DNA of 57,672 nt from Clostridia bacterium (GCA_017550035.1 JAFYLS010000032.1:1-57672); one strand, 5' to 3'. Shown: positions 40,153-49,723, numbered from the stretch's first letter. The notes: generated by a model not told the origin, from the sequence alone. Translations and numbers: made by a program.

Positions 40153-41049
40153 TCATCCTAAAAAGTTGATCGCTTCGCCTTTGGGGCCGAAGCCATGGGG
40201 GAGCAGTTCGCGGAGCGTGGCTTCTTCCACCTGATCTTTCCAGGTGACCAGCACTCTCAGATCGGGTGCAAATTCATACAGCGTCTGGCGGCAGGCACCG
40301 CAGGGCCAGGGCATGGCGTTGTTGGCGGCAATAGCAATGGTGACAAAATCATGCTTGCCTTCGCTGACAGCCTTGAAAAGTGCCGTTCTTTCGCCGCAGA
40401 TGGTGAGGCCGTAAGAAGAATTTTCGATGTTGCAGCCGGTGTACACAGTACCGTCAGCAGCAAGCAGAGCCGTTCCGACTGTGAATTTGGAATAAGGGGC
40501 GTAGGAAAGTTTGGTCATTTCGCGAGCTTTTTCCAAAAGCTCTTCGTCAGTGACGCGGTTAATCCCAACCGCGTTCAAAGCTTTCTCTTCCATGGTGCGC
40601 ATTCTCCTTTTGTCATCTTCTTCTATATGATCGTACCCCATAAGATGGAACATGGCATGGGCAGTCAGATACCCCAATTCGCGCGTCAGAGAGTGCCCGT
40701 ATTCTTCGGCTTGTTCCGTAGCGCGGGGAATGGAAATAATGATATCGCCCATGAAACAACAGCCGGTATCCACATCCATTTCCCGGGAAATGCGTTTGAG
40801 GCTCTGACCTGCAGTTTTGCCGGCGGCATAGCTGATGGTGGGGAAGGAGAGTACATCCGTCGCCTTATCTATGCCGCGGTATTCGCGGTTGTAGGTGCGA
40901 ATGCCTTCATTGTCCGTCAAGAGCACATGAACTTCCAGCGGCAGCGTCACATCTTCTGCATGTGCGCAGGCATTGGCAACTTTTTCCATCAGTGCAGCCG
41001 CATCATCAGGGCAATGGGTGAGGATTTCCAAATCCAGTATTACACTCAT
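40153..41049 (-). CDS. Fusion of endoribonuclease YbeY with cytidine deaminase
   Basis: 298 residues in one frame. Residues about 1-160 are YbeY, with the metal motif HAMFHLMGYDH (H-x3-H-x5-H) preceded by DVLSFP. Residues about 170-298 are a homotetramer-type cytidine deaminase, with the zinc Cys and catalytic Glu in ICGERTALF and the second Cys pair in PCGACRQ. YbeY matures 16S rRNA; the deaminase converts cytidine to uridine. In many Bacillota the order is ybeY-dgkA-cdd-era, so dgkA has been lost and its neighbours joined. Its start overlaps the pgpH stop. Confidence 0.93.
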   Translation of the reverse strand: MSVILDLEILTHCPDDAAALMEKVANACAHAEDVTLPLEVHVLLTDNEGIRTYNREYRGIDKATDVLSFPTISYAAGKTAGQSLKRISREMDVDTGCCFMGDIIISIPRATEQAEEYGHSLTRELGYLTAHAMFHLMGYDHIEEDDKRRMRTMEEKALNAVGINRVTDEELLEKAREMTKLSYAPYSKFTVGTALLAADGTVYTGCNIENSSYGLTICGERTALFKAVSEGKHDFVTIAIAANNAMPWPCGACRQTLYEFAPDLRVLVTWKDQVEEATLRELLPHGFGPKGEAINFLG

Positions 41050-43688
41050 TCCGGATCCTCACTTTCATTGCTTTGGTCATTCACTGCATGAACGGAAGAA
41101 TCATCGGCTTTCTGGAGAGATTCTTCTGCAGATTCGGCGGAAAGTGCGACCTTTTTTTCTGCTTCCAGCAGTTCTTCCACCGGCACAGCGGTAATTATGG
41201 GCAGCGGTTCAATCACAGGCAGTTCCACAGCAGGTTCTGCTTCCGGGCCTGTGACCTCATGGAGTGAGTCGGGAATCTCTTCCGGCACAATGTGAATGCT
41301 TTGCGGGGCCTCTTCCGGCGCAACAGTTTCTGTTTCTTCAGGGGTTTGAGGAGAAACGATTTCGCTTTCAGCGGCTGCATGGGGCGTGATAATCTCTTTG
41401 TCTGCGGGCATATCCGGCGCGACAGGAGCGGCTGCGGCAGAAGGTACTTCCGTTTCGACGGGAATATCCGAAGAAGGAGCGGCATCGGGAAGGGAAACTT
41501 CCATTTCATCCAACGTCTTGGAAGCAGATGCGATCTGGGCGGCGTGTGAACGCAGGCGCAGCTGCTTTTCGGGCATTTCGGGATATTCGATTCGTTCATG
41601 GAACACGCCGGAAAGCACGGTGGTGCAGGCATTGCAGATTTTATCAATATCCTGCAGTGTGAGGGGCGCATCGCTGAGCTGACCGTCTTCCAGCTTGCCG
41701 CGGACCAGTTTTACGATAAAGTTCTCCACTTCGGCAAGGGTAGGATTCTTCAAGGTTCTGACGGCAGCTTCTATGGTGTCGCAGATCATGATGATGGCGC
41801 TTTCCTTGGTGGTGGGGGGATGCCCTTCATAACGGAAATCGTCAATATTGACTTCGCGGCCGCCTGCAAGCTGCACGGCTTTATGGTAAAAGAACATGAC
41901 AGGGGTATCGCCGTGGTGCTCGGAAATGATGTTGATTACAGCCTGGGGAAGGCGGTAGGATTTTGCAAGGGCCACGCCGTCCCGCACATGGGCAGTGATG
42001 ATGGCAGCGGATACGCTGGGGTCCGCCTGATCGTGTCCGGAAATATTGCCGATCTGATTTTCCCGGAAGAAGAGGGGACGCTTGAGTTTGCCCACATCGT
42101 GATAATAGCCGCCAACACGGGCTAACAAGGGATTAGCGCCAATGGCTTCAGCAGCAGCTTCTGCCAGATTGGCCACAATGATGCTGTGGTGGTATGTGCC
42201 GGATGCCTCCAGCAGCAGTCTCTTGAGCAGGGGTTGATTGGGATTGCTCAGTTCCAGCAGCTTAAAGGGCGTGGGCAGATTGAAAGCGAGTTCCAGAATG
42301 GGCTGAATGGCAATGTAGAAGAGCGTGGAGATGAGGGAACCGCCCACGCACCAGGCGCAATTGAGCAGTGCGCCGTTCAGGTTGCTGGATGTCATCAGCC
42401 CATAAGAGAGGATCAGAAGAGAACTGGCGACTGACATAAGCAGTCCGGTCAACAGTGCGCGCAGACGGGTGGATTTGTCCGACATGAGCCACACCGCCAA
42501 GGAACTGGTGCCCATATAGACCACCATGGAAAGCACCATCTGTTCGGAAAACGCTTCATTTCCGCCTGCCGCCAGAGAAGCAACCAAAATGGAAAGCGAA
42601 GTTGCACAGCACAGGGCGGTTTTGCTGCCTACCAGCGCGGTCAGCAGCATGGCGCACAGCGCAACCGGAGCTAGGTAAACATTGATCATCCGGGCAAGAA
42701 TACTAAGCCCCAGCGTGACTGCAAAAGCAATGCAGGCAAGCAATGTATTCACAGTATTGCCGTGTACTTCAAATTCCTTTCTGCGAAGCAGCAGAAGGGT
42801 GATCAGCAGCACCATGGTGGTCAGCAGTACGCCGCCCAGATAGATATTCAGGTCAAAGGAATCGTTGCTGAGAAGTCCCAGGGCGGACAGCATGGCAATC
42901 TGCCCGGAAGTAATGCGCCCTTCACCTTTTACAACGATATTCTGTCCCTGCTTGTAGATAACAGGTTCTACAGCAGCGCCTGCTTCGGCGCGTGCAGCAT
43001 CGGTGGCTTCCTGATCAACTACCATGTTGGCGCGAATATAGGTGTTCAAAACGGGCATGGCAATATTCTGCAGTACGCTGGGTGCAGTGCTGAAACCAAT
43101 GATCTGCAGAATACTTTGCACGGCAGCATTTTCCTGCCCTTCGGTTACGTGGCCGTTCATGGTGTTCTGGGCGGCGGCGCACAGATTGGTACGCAGCTTT
43201 TCCAGTTCTTCCGGAGGCGTACGCATGAGCGTGGTCATCTGATAATCGCGGAGCGTCAGCGTGGTCAGCATGGAATGTGCGTAAGACAGCTCATCTTTGG
43301 TAAAAGTGCGGGACGCGGAAAGGTCCGGCAAAGTTTCGGCGTACTGTCTGACGGCGCTGAGCTGGGAAAACACCTGATTAAGAGAAAGCACCACTTCATC
43401 CGTGATATTTTCCTGATACTTGTATGTAGGGTCAACGGCATTGGCTGCCTGCTGACGGTTGCGTTCGGTGGTGACTTCATCCACCACATCTTTTGTAGCG
43501 GCGATGGTGTGGGTGGGCACCATGCCAATGCGCAGGTTATAACGGATGGGAGAAATAGCGGCAATGAACATGGCAAGGCAAAGCGCCATGGTAATCGCAA
43601 CAATCAAAAGCCGCAGTGCATCCGGCGTGCGCACGTATGCTTTGACACGGCGGAAAAACGGCTGACTGTTCTTTTCTTTTTGCTTCAT
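41046..43688 (-). CDS. pgpH: 7TM-HD cyclic-di-AMP phosphodiesterase PgpH with long tail
   Basis: 880 residues against about 700 in typical members. The order is N-terminal helix (about 25-45), extracellular 7TMR-HDED domain, seven membrane helices (about 285-480) and a cytosolic HD domain (GTYHHS near 496, YYHDVGK near 529). A Pro/Glu/Ala-rich tail of about 170 residues (from about 710) without visible fold is the extension. The family degrades c-di-AMP. The start lies 9 bases after AAAGGAG and overlaps the phoH stop (ATGA). Confidence 0.93.
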   Translation of the reverse strand: MKQKEKNSQPFFRRVKAYVRTPDALRLLIVAITMALCLAMFIAAISPIRYNLRIGMVPTHTIAATKDVVDEVTTERNRQQAANAVDPTYKYQENITDEVVLSLNQVFSQLSAVRQYAETLPDLSASRTFTKDELSYAHSMLTTLTLRDYQMTTLMRTPPEELEKLRTNLCAAAQNTMNGHVTEGQENAAVQSILQIIGFSTAPSVLQNIAMPVLNTYIRANMVVDQEATDAARAEAGAAVEPVIYKQGQNIVVKGEGRITSGQIAMLSALGLLSNDSFDLNIYLGGVLLTTMVLLITLLLLRRKEFEVHGNTVNTLLACIAFAVTLGLSILARMINVYLAPVALCAMLLTALVGSKTALCCATSLSILVASLAAGGNEAFSEQMVLSMVVYMGTSSLAVWLMSDKSTRLRALLTGLLMSVASSLLILSYGLMTSSNLNGALLNCAWCVGGSLISTLFYIAIQPILELAFNLPTPFKLLELSNPNQPLLKRLLLEASGTYHHSIIVANLAEAAAEAIGANPLLARVGGYYHDVGKLKRPLFFRENQIGNISGHDQADPSVSAAIITAHVRDGVALAKSYRLPQAVINIISEHHGDTPVMFFYHKAVQLAGGREVNIDDFRYEGHPPTTKESAIIMICDTIEAAVRTLKNPTLAEVENFIVKLVRGKLEDGQLSDAPLTLQDIDKICNACTTVLSGVFHERIEYPEMPEKQLRLRSHAAQIASASKTLDEMEVSLPDAAPSSDIPVETEVPSAAAAPVAPDMPADKEIITPHAAAESEIVSPQTPEETETVAPEEAPQSIHIVPEEIPDSLHEVTGPEAEPAVELPVIEPLPIITAVPVEELLEAEKKVALSAESAEESLQKADDSSVHAVNDQSNESEDPE

Positions 43689-44659
43689 GCCTCACTTCTC
43701 CTTTCCTGCTTGATTTTATCGTGTTCGTCATAGGCACGCACGATTTTCTGCACCAGTTCATGGCGCACCACGTCTTCGCTGCCCAGATGGATAATGCCGA
43801 TGCCGGGGACATCTTTCAGCACTTCCACGGCTTCCTGCAGACCGGACATTTTGCCGCGGGGCAAGTCCACCTGTGTGCTGTCGCCGGTGACGACGCAGCG
43901 GGAATTTTCGCCCAGACGGGTCAGGAACATTTTCATCTGCTCGGTGGTGGTGTTCTGCGCTTCATCCAAAATGATGAAGGCGTCACTCAGCGTGCGTCCG
44001 CGCATGAAAGCAAGGGGCGCTACTTCCAGCGTACCCCGTTCCACCAGGCGCTGGTAACTGTCTGTACCCATCATTTCATAAAGGGCATCATACAGGGGAC
44101 GGAGGTAGGGATCTACCTTCTGGGTCATATCACCGGGCAGGAAACCCAGACGTTCGCCTGCCTCCACAGCGGGGCGGGTGAGCACAATGCGTTCCACTTC
44201 CCGGTTTTTGAGCGCGGCAACAGCCATGGCCATGGCCAGATAGGTTTTTCCGGTACCGGCAGGTCCAATGGCCAGCGTCAGTTCATGCTTGCGGATGGAA
44301 GCAATGTAGGAACGCTGACCCAGCGTTTTGCAGCGGATTTTTCTGCCGCGGTGGGTAATGGCCACCACATCGTCCAGTATTTCTTCGATCTGGTCGCCCT
44401 GACCGTTCTTGACCAGCGCGATCATGTAGCGGATGCGGGCAGGTTCGGGCATATCGCCGCGCTTGATCATGGGAAGCAGACGGCGAATCACTTCTTCTGT
44501 ATGAGCAACAGCTTCTTCTTCGCCTTGAATGTGCAGTTCATTTCCGCGCAGGGAAAGGGCTACACTGAGTTCCTGTTCCAGCACAGCCAGATTGCGGTCA
44601 TTCATCCCGAAGAGGGAAGCATAAAGTTCCATATTTTCCAGTGTAAGCAGCAAGGGCAC
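43685..44659 (-). CDS. phoH: PhoH-family ATPase/RNA helicase-like protein
   Basis: 324 residues from GTG 44659, 6 bases after AGGAG; the ATG at 44665 abuts that site. Walker A is GPAGTGKTYLAMA (about residue 140) and Walker B is DAFIILDEAQN. The N-terminal part has the KH-like segment common to PhoH. The cytosolic protein is linked to ribosome maturation and RNA metabolism, which agrees with its neighbours ybeY and era. Confidence 0.93.
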   Translation of the reverse strand: MPLLLTLENMELYASLFGMNDRNLAVLEQELSVALSLRGNELHIQGEEEAVAHTEEVIRRLLPMIKRGDMPEPARIRYMIALVKNGQGDQIEEILDDVVAITHRGRKIRCKTLGQRSYIASIRKHELTLAIGPAGTGKTYLAMAMAVAALKNREVERIVLTRPAVEAGERLGFLPGDMTQKVDPYLRPLYDALYEMMGTDSYQRLVERGTLEVAPLAFMRGRTLSDAFIILDEAQNTTTEQMKMFLTRLGENSRCVVTGDSTQVDLPRGKMSGLQEAVEVLKDVPGIGIIHLGSEDVVRHELVQKIVRAYDEHDKIKQERRSEA

Positions 44660-44694
44660 GAGCATCTCCTATATACTAAATTGGAAAGTGTCTG

Positions 44695-45855
44695 TTAATC
44701 ACCGGCATGATGGGCACGGAAACGGCCGATATCGCGGAGCACTTCTGCCACAGCTTCAGCCGCATAACTTTCCACTTCTATCATACTATAATCTACCCAT
44801 TTGTCAACCACAACGTCATTTCTTTCCAATTTTCTTTCCAATAAAATCATGGCTGCTTGAGCAGCTTCTTTCTGTACTTCTTCGGCGCTGCGTACCGCTT
44901 TTTCCACCTTGATTTCTTCGTACTTTTCCCGGGAAATAAACAAAGGGAACCATGTTCCGCCAAGGACGTCATGGCGAACGGAAAGATCATATGCGGTATA
45001 ATCCGGTTTATCTGTCAGCGATAAAGCGCCCCAGGGCGTATGCAGTACCCGGCGGGAATGTACGTTTCCTGTGGGAAGGGTAAGGTTTTCCCAGGCTGAA
45101 ATCTGCGCTTTTTGCGTAATCCAGATCCGGGCGTTGATTTGTCCCTGCGCTCTGACGGGTTTGGTTGTGCCGTTCATTCCCTTTTCTTCTCCCAAAATCA
45201 GAATCTGTCCTTTGCGGATAAAATCGCCGGGTTTGACCTGCGGAGTGCCGGAAAAGGTAACAATACTGTTGACAATACCATCCTGAGCGGCGATGACATC
45301 CCCCGAAATGTCTGAATCCGGCATTTTCGGGGGCAGGGTTCCCTGCGTCATTTCAATCTGCAGCGATGTGCCTTTGAATGAGACTTTGATCCAGGCACAT
45401 TCCGGATACCGCCATTCCAAATGAGATTGTATTTTGGCAAGCGGGATATCAGCCTTTACCGTACCGGGACCGATTTGCTGTTCCATCAGGTAAGCCCGAA
45501 TATCCCCTTCGTATGGACCCGCATGAAGAATATCCACTGTCCAGATAAGCCGCAGGGAATAAATGATCAGAAAACTGAATAACAGGAAGCCGGCAAGAAA
45601 CCACTTGTTTCTGCAAAGCGCAAAGGCCATTCCGCTCAGGCGCGGAGGAGGAAGAGGCGTAAGGTGGCAGCCGCAGCATCTGCACAGGTCGCAGAATGCA
45701 GGATATTGATCCTTTGGGCATTGACAGATCAGTGTACGGTCCTGCTTTCGACTAATGCAGCGAAGGCGGATGTTTTCACGTTTTGCGGCATTGAGCAGCT
45801 TTTCAGTTTGCAGCCCGTGCAGTGAAAAACGCAAATAAAGAAAACGATTGTCCAT
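44695..45855 (-). CDS. yqfD: Sporulation protein YqfD
   Basis: 386 residues. An N-terminal Cys-rich stretch (CDLCRCCGCHL) precedes one membrane helix (about residues 85-105, FLAGFLLFSFLIIYSL), then a large domain on the outer side, as in YqfD. The C-terminal part is strongly charged. Bacillus YqfD is needed for efficient sporulation under SigE control; its biochemical role is not known. The start overlaps the yqfC stop by one base. Confidence 0.88.
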   Translation of the reverse strand: MDNRFLYLRFSLHGLQTEKLLNAAKRENIRLRCISRKQDRTLICQCPKDQYPAFCDLCRCCGCHLTPLPPPRLSGMAFALCRNKWFLAGFLLFSFLIIYSLRLIWTVDILHAGPYEGDIRAYLMEQQIGPGTVKADIPLAKIQSHLEWRYPECAWIKVSFKGTSLQIEMTQGTLPPKMPDSDISGDVIAAQDGIVNSIVTFSGTPQVKPGDFIRKGQILILGEEKGMNGTTKPVRAQGQINARIWITQKAQISAWENLTLPTGNVHSRRVLHTPWGALSLTDKPDYTAYDLSVRHDVLGGTWFPLFISREKYEEIKVEKAVRSAEEVQKEAAQAAMILLERKLERNDVVVDKWVDYSMIEVESYAAEAVAEVLRDIGRFRAHHAGD

Positions 45856-46118
45856 TACGGTACATCGCTTTCTAATTGCATACAGGAGACCTTGCCTGAA
45901 ATCAGCAAATCCTGTGTGCCAAAGTATACAATCGTCAGTTTTTCACCGGTTACCGTAAAGAGTCCGCGAGTGGTGCGGATGCGGATCCGGTCTGTGTCGT
46001 AGGAATAGAGCCCTTTGTGCTGCTCGATAAGCAGTTCCTGATCGCCTGTCAGCACAATGCGGGGCGTTTTACTGATGGCTTCCGGCGGGAATAAATGAAG
46101 ATCGCTGATGCTGCGCAT
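45855..46118 (-). CDS. yqfC: Sporulation protein YqfC
   Basis: 87 residues from ATG 46118 (MRSISDLHLFP), preceded by GAGGTG. The sequence has the YqfC pattern of alternating strands (RIVLTGDQELLIEQHKGLY, LTIVYFGTQDLLISG). It is always found before yqfD in spore formers. The function is unknown beyond its role in sporulation. It may be in the same transcript as the PHP gene 50 bases upstream, or use a sporulation promoter in that gap that I could not confirm. Confidence 0.88.
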   Translation of the reverse strand: MRSISDLHLFPPEAISKTPRIVLTGDQELLIEQHKGLYSYDTDRIRIRTTRGLFTVTGEKLTIVYFGTQDLLISGKVSCMQLESDVP

Positions 46119-46167
46119 GTTTTCACCTCGCTCTATGCTATGCAAGGCGGAGTGAAAAAAGCATTCA

Positions 46168-46989
46168 TCAAAGGGGAATGCGTTCAAACAGTGTGTCATT
46201 TGCGCCGAGGCGCACGGTGTGATCAAAGCCCAGCTTTTCAAGCAGAGCGGGCATTTTGTCGAAATTGCAGTTCAGGAATTCAGCGTTATGGCAGTCGGAA
46301 GATACAATGACTTCGCCGCCCAGTTTTGCCCACTGGGAAAGGGCAAAATCGTTGGGGTACTGGCTTTCCATATAGCCGCGTGCCGTAGCGCCGGTGTTTA
46401 CTTCCAGCATGGCGCCGCTTTCGCGGATAAAGTGGAGCACCTGAACCACCATATCTTTATAGGCGGTGCTTTCTTCGTCCAGAAAATGCAGCTTGCTGTT
46501 GTTTTTGCGGAACAAATCAAAATGCCCGATGATAGGGGGCTTCCAGGCTTTGGCATAGCCGCAAAGCAGTTCAAAATATTTCTTGGCGAAAGCAAAGCCG
46601 CTGCCGTTCAATTCGTTTTTAATATAGTTTGCCAGGTTTTCTGCCAGACCGTCCACGGATGCATAACCGGAGAATGTGGGAATATAGTGCACCGAGGCCA
46701 GATAGTAATCATATCGATCGGGATTGGCGCAGGAGAAAAGATCGCGTTCCATGCCCAGATAGATCCGGATGCGGTCCCTGTACTTTTCCTGAAGACGCAG
46801 GATTTCGGCGCAGTACGCATCTTCTTTTTCCGGCGCCACGCAATAGGGGGCATCGTATTTTTGTGGGGCATGAGAAGAAAAACCAAGGGAAACAAAGCCT
46901 TTGTCCAGCGCAGAAAGCACCATTTCTTCCGCGGTGGAACGACCGTCGCAAAACTCTGTATGAGTATGGCAATTGGAAAGAATCGACAT
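46168..46989 (-). CDS. PHP-domain histidinol-phosphatase-like protein
   Basis: 273 residues. Metal ligands of the PHP family are visible: NCHTHTEFCDG at the start, FSSHAP, GMERDLFS (Glu), SVHYIP (His), IIGHFDLFRK and SSDCHN near the end. HisJ-type histidinol phosphatases have this arrangement; other PHP proteins act on nucleic acids or sugars. No other histidine gene is nearby, so the phosphatase role in histidine synthesis remains a guess. Confidence 0.8.
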   Translation of the reverse strand: MSILSNCHTHTEFCDGRSTAEEMVLSALDKGFVSLGFSSHAPQKYDAPYCVAPEKEDAYCAEILRLQEKYRDRIRIYLGMERDLFSCANPDRYDYYLASVHYIPTFSGYASVDGLAENLANYIKNELNGSGFAFAKKYFELLCGYAKAWKPPIIGHFDLFRKNNSKLHFLDEESTAYKDMVVQVLHFIRESGAMLEVNTGATARGYMESQYPNDFALSQWAKLGGEVIVSSDCHNAEFLNCNFDKMPALLEKLGFDHTVRLGANDTLFERIPL

Positions 46990-47085
46990 AAGAACAGCCC
47001 TTTCCTTTGATTTGGAGTAAGTTCTGTATATTCTAACATAATATATGGTTTTACGGCAACAGCCTGAGTGGAAAATGCTGTGCTA

Positions 47086-47114
47086 TTGCATATAAAGGCG
47101 AAAATACGTATAAT
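47086..47114 (+). promoter_or_regulatory. SigA promoter of the TtcA-like gene
   Basis: TTGCAT, a 17-base spacer, TATAAT (perfect -10), about 28 bases before the start codon. Confidence 0.75.
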
Positions 47115-47142
47115 GTGCGTGAGAAAACAGGAGGAGTCATTT

Positions 47143-47985
47143 ATGATGCAGGAAACGCCTGAAGTAATCGCCAGCCGCAGCATGCAGCGCACATATCGGA
47201 AAGAAATTTGGCGGAAAGTTCTGCTGGCGGTGCGGAAATATGATCTGATTCAGGAAAATGACCATGTTGCCGTATGTGTTTCGGGCGGAAAGGATTCTCT
47301 GGCGCTGGCCGTCTGCATGCGGGATTTGAGCAAGTACGGCCGTGTGCCTTTCAAAGTTTCCTATCTGGCTATGGATCCCGGTTACACGCCAGAAAACAGA
47401 GAGAAAATGATCGAAAATGCCAGGGTACTGGGACTTGAACTGACTGTGTTTGACAGTCCGATTTTTGAGGCGGTTGAAACGGCGCCCAAATCCCCCTGCC
47501 ATGTATGCGCTGCCATGCGCCGCGGGTATCTGTATAAAGAAGCGCGTAAGCTGGGGTGCAATAAAATTGCACTGGGACACCATCTGGATGATGCGGTGGA
47601 AACCATTTTAATGAGTCAGCTTTACGGCGGTGAATACAAAACCATGATGCCATTTCTCAACAGTAAAAACTATGAAGGCATGCAATTGATTCGCCCCATG
47701 TATCTGGTCAGAGAAAAAGATATTGTTAATTGGGCGCGGTATCTGCATATTGATACGCTGCGCTGTGCCTGCCGGGTGACCCGGAGCGAGGACGGCGGCA
47801 AGCGAAAAGAAATCAAGGAACTGATCCATATGCTGGAAAAACGAAATTCCGGCGTGGTGTGGAATATTCTTCACGGTATAGAAAGAGTGAATCTGGAAAC
47901 TGTGCTGGGGTACCGGTATACGACCCATGGGGATGTGCATACCCTGATTGGAAAAACGGTGGACGAAAGCGAAACGAACATCTGA
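47143..47985 (+). CDS. TtcA-like tRNA thiolation ATPase
   Basis: 280 residues from ATG 47143, 8 bases after AGGAGG. The PP-loop SGGKDSLAL (about residues 48-56), the CxxC pair in CHVCAAMRRG and ALGHHLDDAVET match the TtcA/TtuA family, which transfers sulfur to tRNA using ATP and an iron-sulfur cluster. A third Cys motif (RCACRVTRSEDGG) fits cluster binding. It stands alone and is followed by a terminator. The exact tRNA position modified is not clear. Confidence 0.88.
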   Translation: MMQETPEVIASRSMQRTYRKEIWRKVLLAVRKYDLIQENDHVAVCVSGGKDSLALAVCMRDLSKYGRVPFKVSYLAMDPGYTPENREKMIENARVLGLELTVFDSPIFEAVETAPKSPCHVCAAMRRGYLYKEARKLGCNKIALGHHLDDAVETILMSQLYGGEYKTMMPFLNSKNYEGMQLIRPMYLVREKDIVNWARYLHIDTLRCACRVTRSEDGGKRKEIKELIHMLEKRNSGVVWNILHGIERVNLETVLGYRYTTHGDVHTLIGKTVDESETNI

Positions 47986-48025
47986 ATATCAGGGATCATT
48001 TTCCTTAAAAACCATATTCTTTCAG

Positions 48026-48055
48026 CCCGTGCAAGTCATTGCGCGGGTTGATTTT
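48026..48055 (+). terminator. Intrinsic terminator after the TtcA-like gene
   Basis: Nine-bp stem CCCGTGCAA/TTGCGCGGG (one T-G pair) with GTCA loop, followed by TTGATTTTT. The T-rich part also serves as -35 of the next promoter. Confidence 0.7.
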
Positions 48056-48076
48056 TATGTCTGTATGCGATATAAT
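48048..48076 (+). promoter_or_regulatory. SigA promoter of the membrane-protein/RsuA-like operon
   Basis: TTGATT, a 17-base spacer, TATAAT, 37 bases before the start codon. Confidence 0.75.
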
Positions 48077-48113
48077 TACTGAGTAAAAAAAGGTATATCA
48101 GGAGGTATTCAAG

Positions 48114-49013
48114 ATGGGTAATCGAACTCAGAAAAACAGTTACGCATCTGCTTTTGCATTTATCCGTAAGCATGTTGGCAAGGTAGCGCTGAGCGCCGTT
48201 ATGCAGGTGCTGCTGCGCGTGGTTGCGCTGGCGCCTGTTGTGTGCGCACTTGCCGGTTTGAAGGTGCCTTTCCTTGGCGCTTATAATACTGCCGTCATGG
48301 CAGCGATTTCTGCAGTGATGTATCTGTTCCTGGTGATGCCGCTGCGCTTTAAGGCGTATCAAATGGTGGCAGTCGAAGGCGCAGGATATGCTGCGGCTTC
48401 TTACGGCGTTTGCGTGGCTGCTGCTCTTCGCCGCGTGGTTGCGGGTCTTTTGTGGGGGCTGCCCTTTATTGCTTCTGCAGGACTCTGGTTCTATGCCTTC
48501 AACGGTATGGAAATGCCTGATTTCTTTAAGATTCTGACAGCGCTTGGCAACCTGGTCGGCGGCCGCTTTGATGCCGGTATTGTGCTGTGGGTTGGCGGTA
48601 TTCTGGTGTTTGGTCTTCTGTTTGCATACGGCTGGTGGTACAACATGCCCAAGGATTATGCGCCGCTTGACAAGGGTGTGCGCCATGCTTTCAAGCGTGC
48701 CGGGAAGATGCGGGCCAAGAATGGCGGCAAGTTTGTGAAGAATGCTTTGATCAATATGCTGCTTACGCTGCCTTCTTTGATTCTGATGGCTGCGAAACTG
48801 GCTATGCATTATGTGGGAAGCATCAACTTCTCCATGGGCGCCATGGCAGCCGCGCAGCAGCTGATGAACGCGCTGACGGATGCGCTGCCCAAGGAAACGC
48901 TGGTGTATCTTGCGGTTGTGGTGCTGTTGGTGCATGTGCCTCTGTGCGTGATCCGCAAAATCCGCAATGCTGTTTTGACTGTGAAATGTCTTAAGGAAAG
49001 CGAAAACGCATGA
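48114..49013 (+). CDS. Multi-pass membrane protein of unknown function
   Basis: 299 residues with about five to six hydrophobic segments (for example VVALAPVVCALAGL, ISAVMYLFLVMPL, VAGLLWGLPFIASAGLWF, IVLWVGGILVFGLLFAYGWW and a last YLAVVVLLVHVPL). Basic loops (AFKRAGKMRAKNGGK) lie between them. The layout is reminiscent of DUF975-like clostridial proteins, but I cannot name the family with confidence. GGAGG precedes the ATG. It overlaps the next gene by 4 bases and so heads the long operon ending at 57378. Confidence 0.6.
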   Translation: MGNRTQKNSYASAFAFIRKHVGKVALSAVMQVLLRVVALAPVVCALAGLKVPFLGAYNTAVMAAISAVMYLFLVMPLRFKAYQMVAVEGAGYAAASYGVCVAAALRRVVAGLLWGLPFIASAGLWFYAFNGMEMPDFFKILTALGNLVGGRFDAGIVLWVGGILVFGLLFAYGWWYNMPKDYAPLDKGVRHAFKRAGKMRAKNGGKFVKNALINMLLTLPSLILMAAKLAMHYVGSINFSMGAMAAAQQLMNALTDALPKETLVYLAVVVLLVHVPLCVIRKIRNAVLTVKCLKESENA

Positions 49014-49723
49014 TCCGGTTGGATAAACTGCTTTCTCATGCGGGATTTGGCAGCCGCACGCAGGTAAAGGAACTGATCAAAAAAGGCCGCGTGGCGCTGG
49101 ATGGCATTGTGTGCCGGGATGCATCCCGGAATGTGGAAAATGAAAGCGTTACCGTGGACGGCAAAAAGGTGCAGGCAGCTTCCGCCTATCACCTGATGAT
49201 GTACAAGCCTTCTGGTGTTGTAACGGCGGCGGATGACCCTAAACAGCGTACTGTGATGGATCTTCTGCCCGAAAAATATCTCAAGAGCGGCTGTATGCCT
49301 GTGGGGCGTCTGGATAAGGACACCACAGGACTTCTTGTTCTGACAACGGACGGGGAACTGGCGCACCGGCTTATTTCGCCCAAGCGTCATGTGCAGAAAG
49401 TTTATGAAGCCATTACCCGCGAGGTATTGAAGCGTGAGGATGTACTTGCTTTTGAAAAAGGCATCCCGCTGAAGGATTTTACCGCATTGCCTGCTGAACT
49501 TGAAATCGTGGAAGAACGGGTTGCCCGCGTTACGGTGTTTGAAGGAAAATACCATCAGGTCAAAAGAATGTTTCTGGCCTGTGGAAATGAAGTGATGAAG
49601 CTGCACCGGGCCACATTTGGTCCGCTGCAGCTGGATGAACATTTATCGCCCGGTCTGTTCAGGGAACTTACAGAAGAAGAGATTGACAGTCTGTATCTGG
49701 CAGCCGGATTGGAGAGAAAATGA
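49010..49723 (+). CDS. RsuA-family 16S rRNA pseudouridine synthase
   Basis: 237 residues. An N-terminal S4 RNA-binding domain (RLDKLLSHAGFGSRTQVKELIKKG) is followed by the synthase domain with the catalytic Asp motif GRLDKDTTGLLVLTTDG (about residues 100-116) and late HQVKRMF. The family converts a single uridine in ribosomal RNA to pseudouridine. The ATG overlaps the previous stop. The next gene again overlaps by 4 bases. Confidence 0.92.
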   Translation: MIRLDKLLSHAGFGSRTQVKELIKKGRVALDGIVCRDASRNVENESVTVDGKKVQAASAYHLMMYKPSGVVTAADDPKQRTVMDLLPEKYLKSGCMPVGRLDKDTTGLLVLTTDGELAHRLISPKRHVQKVYEAITREVLKREDVLAFEKGIPLKDFTALPAELEIVEERVARVTVFEGKYHQVKRMFLACGNEVMKLHRATFGPLQLDEHLSPGLFRELTEEEIDSLYLAAGLERK

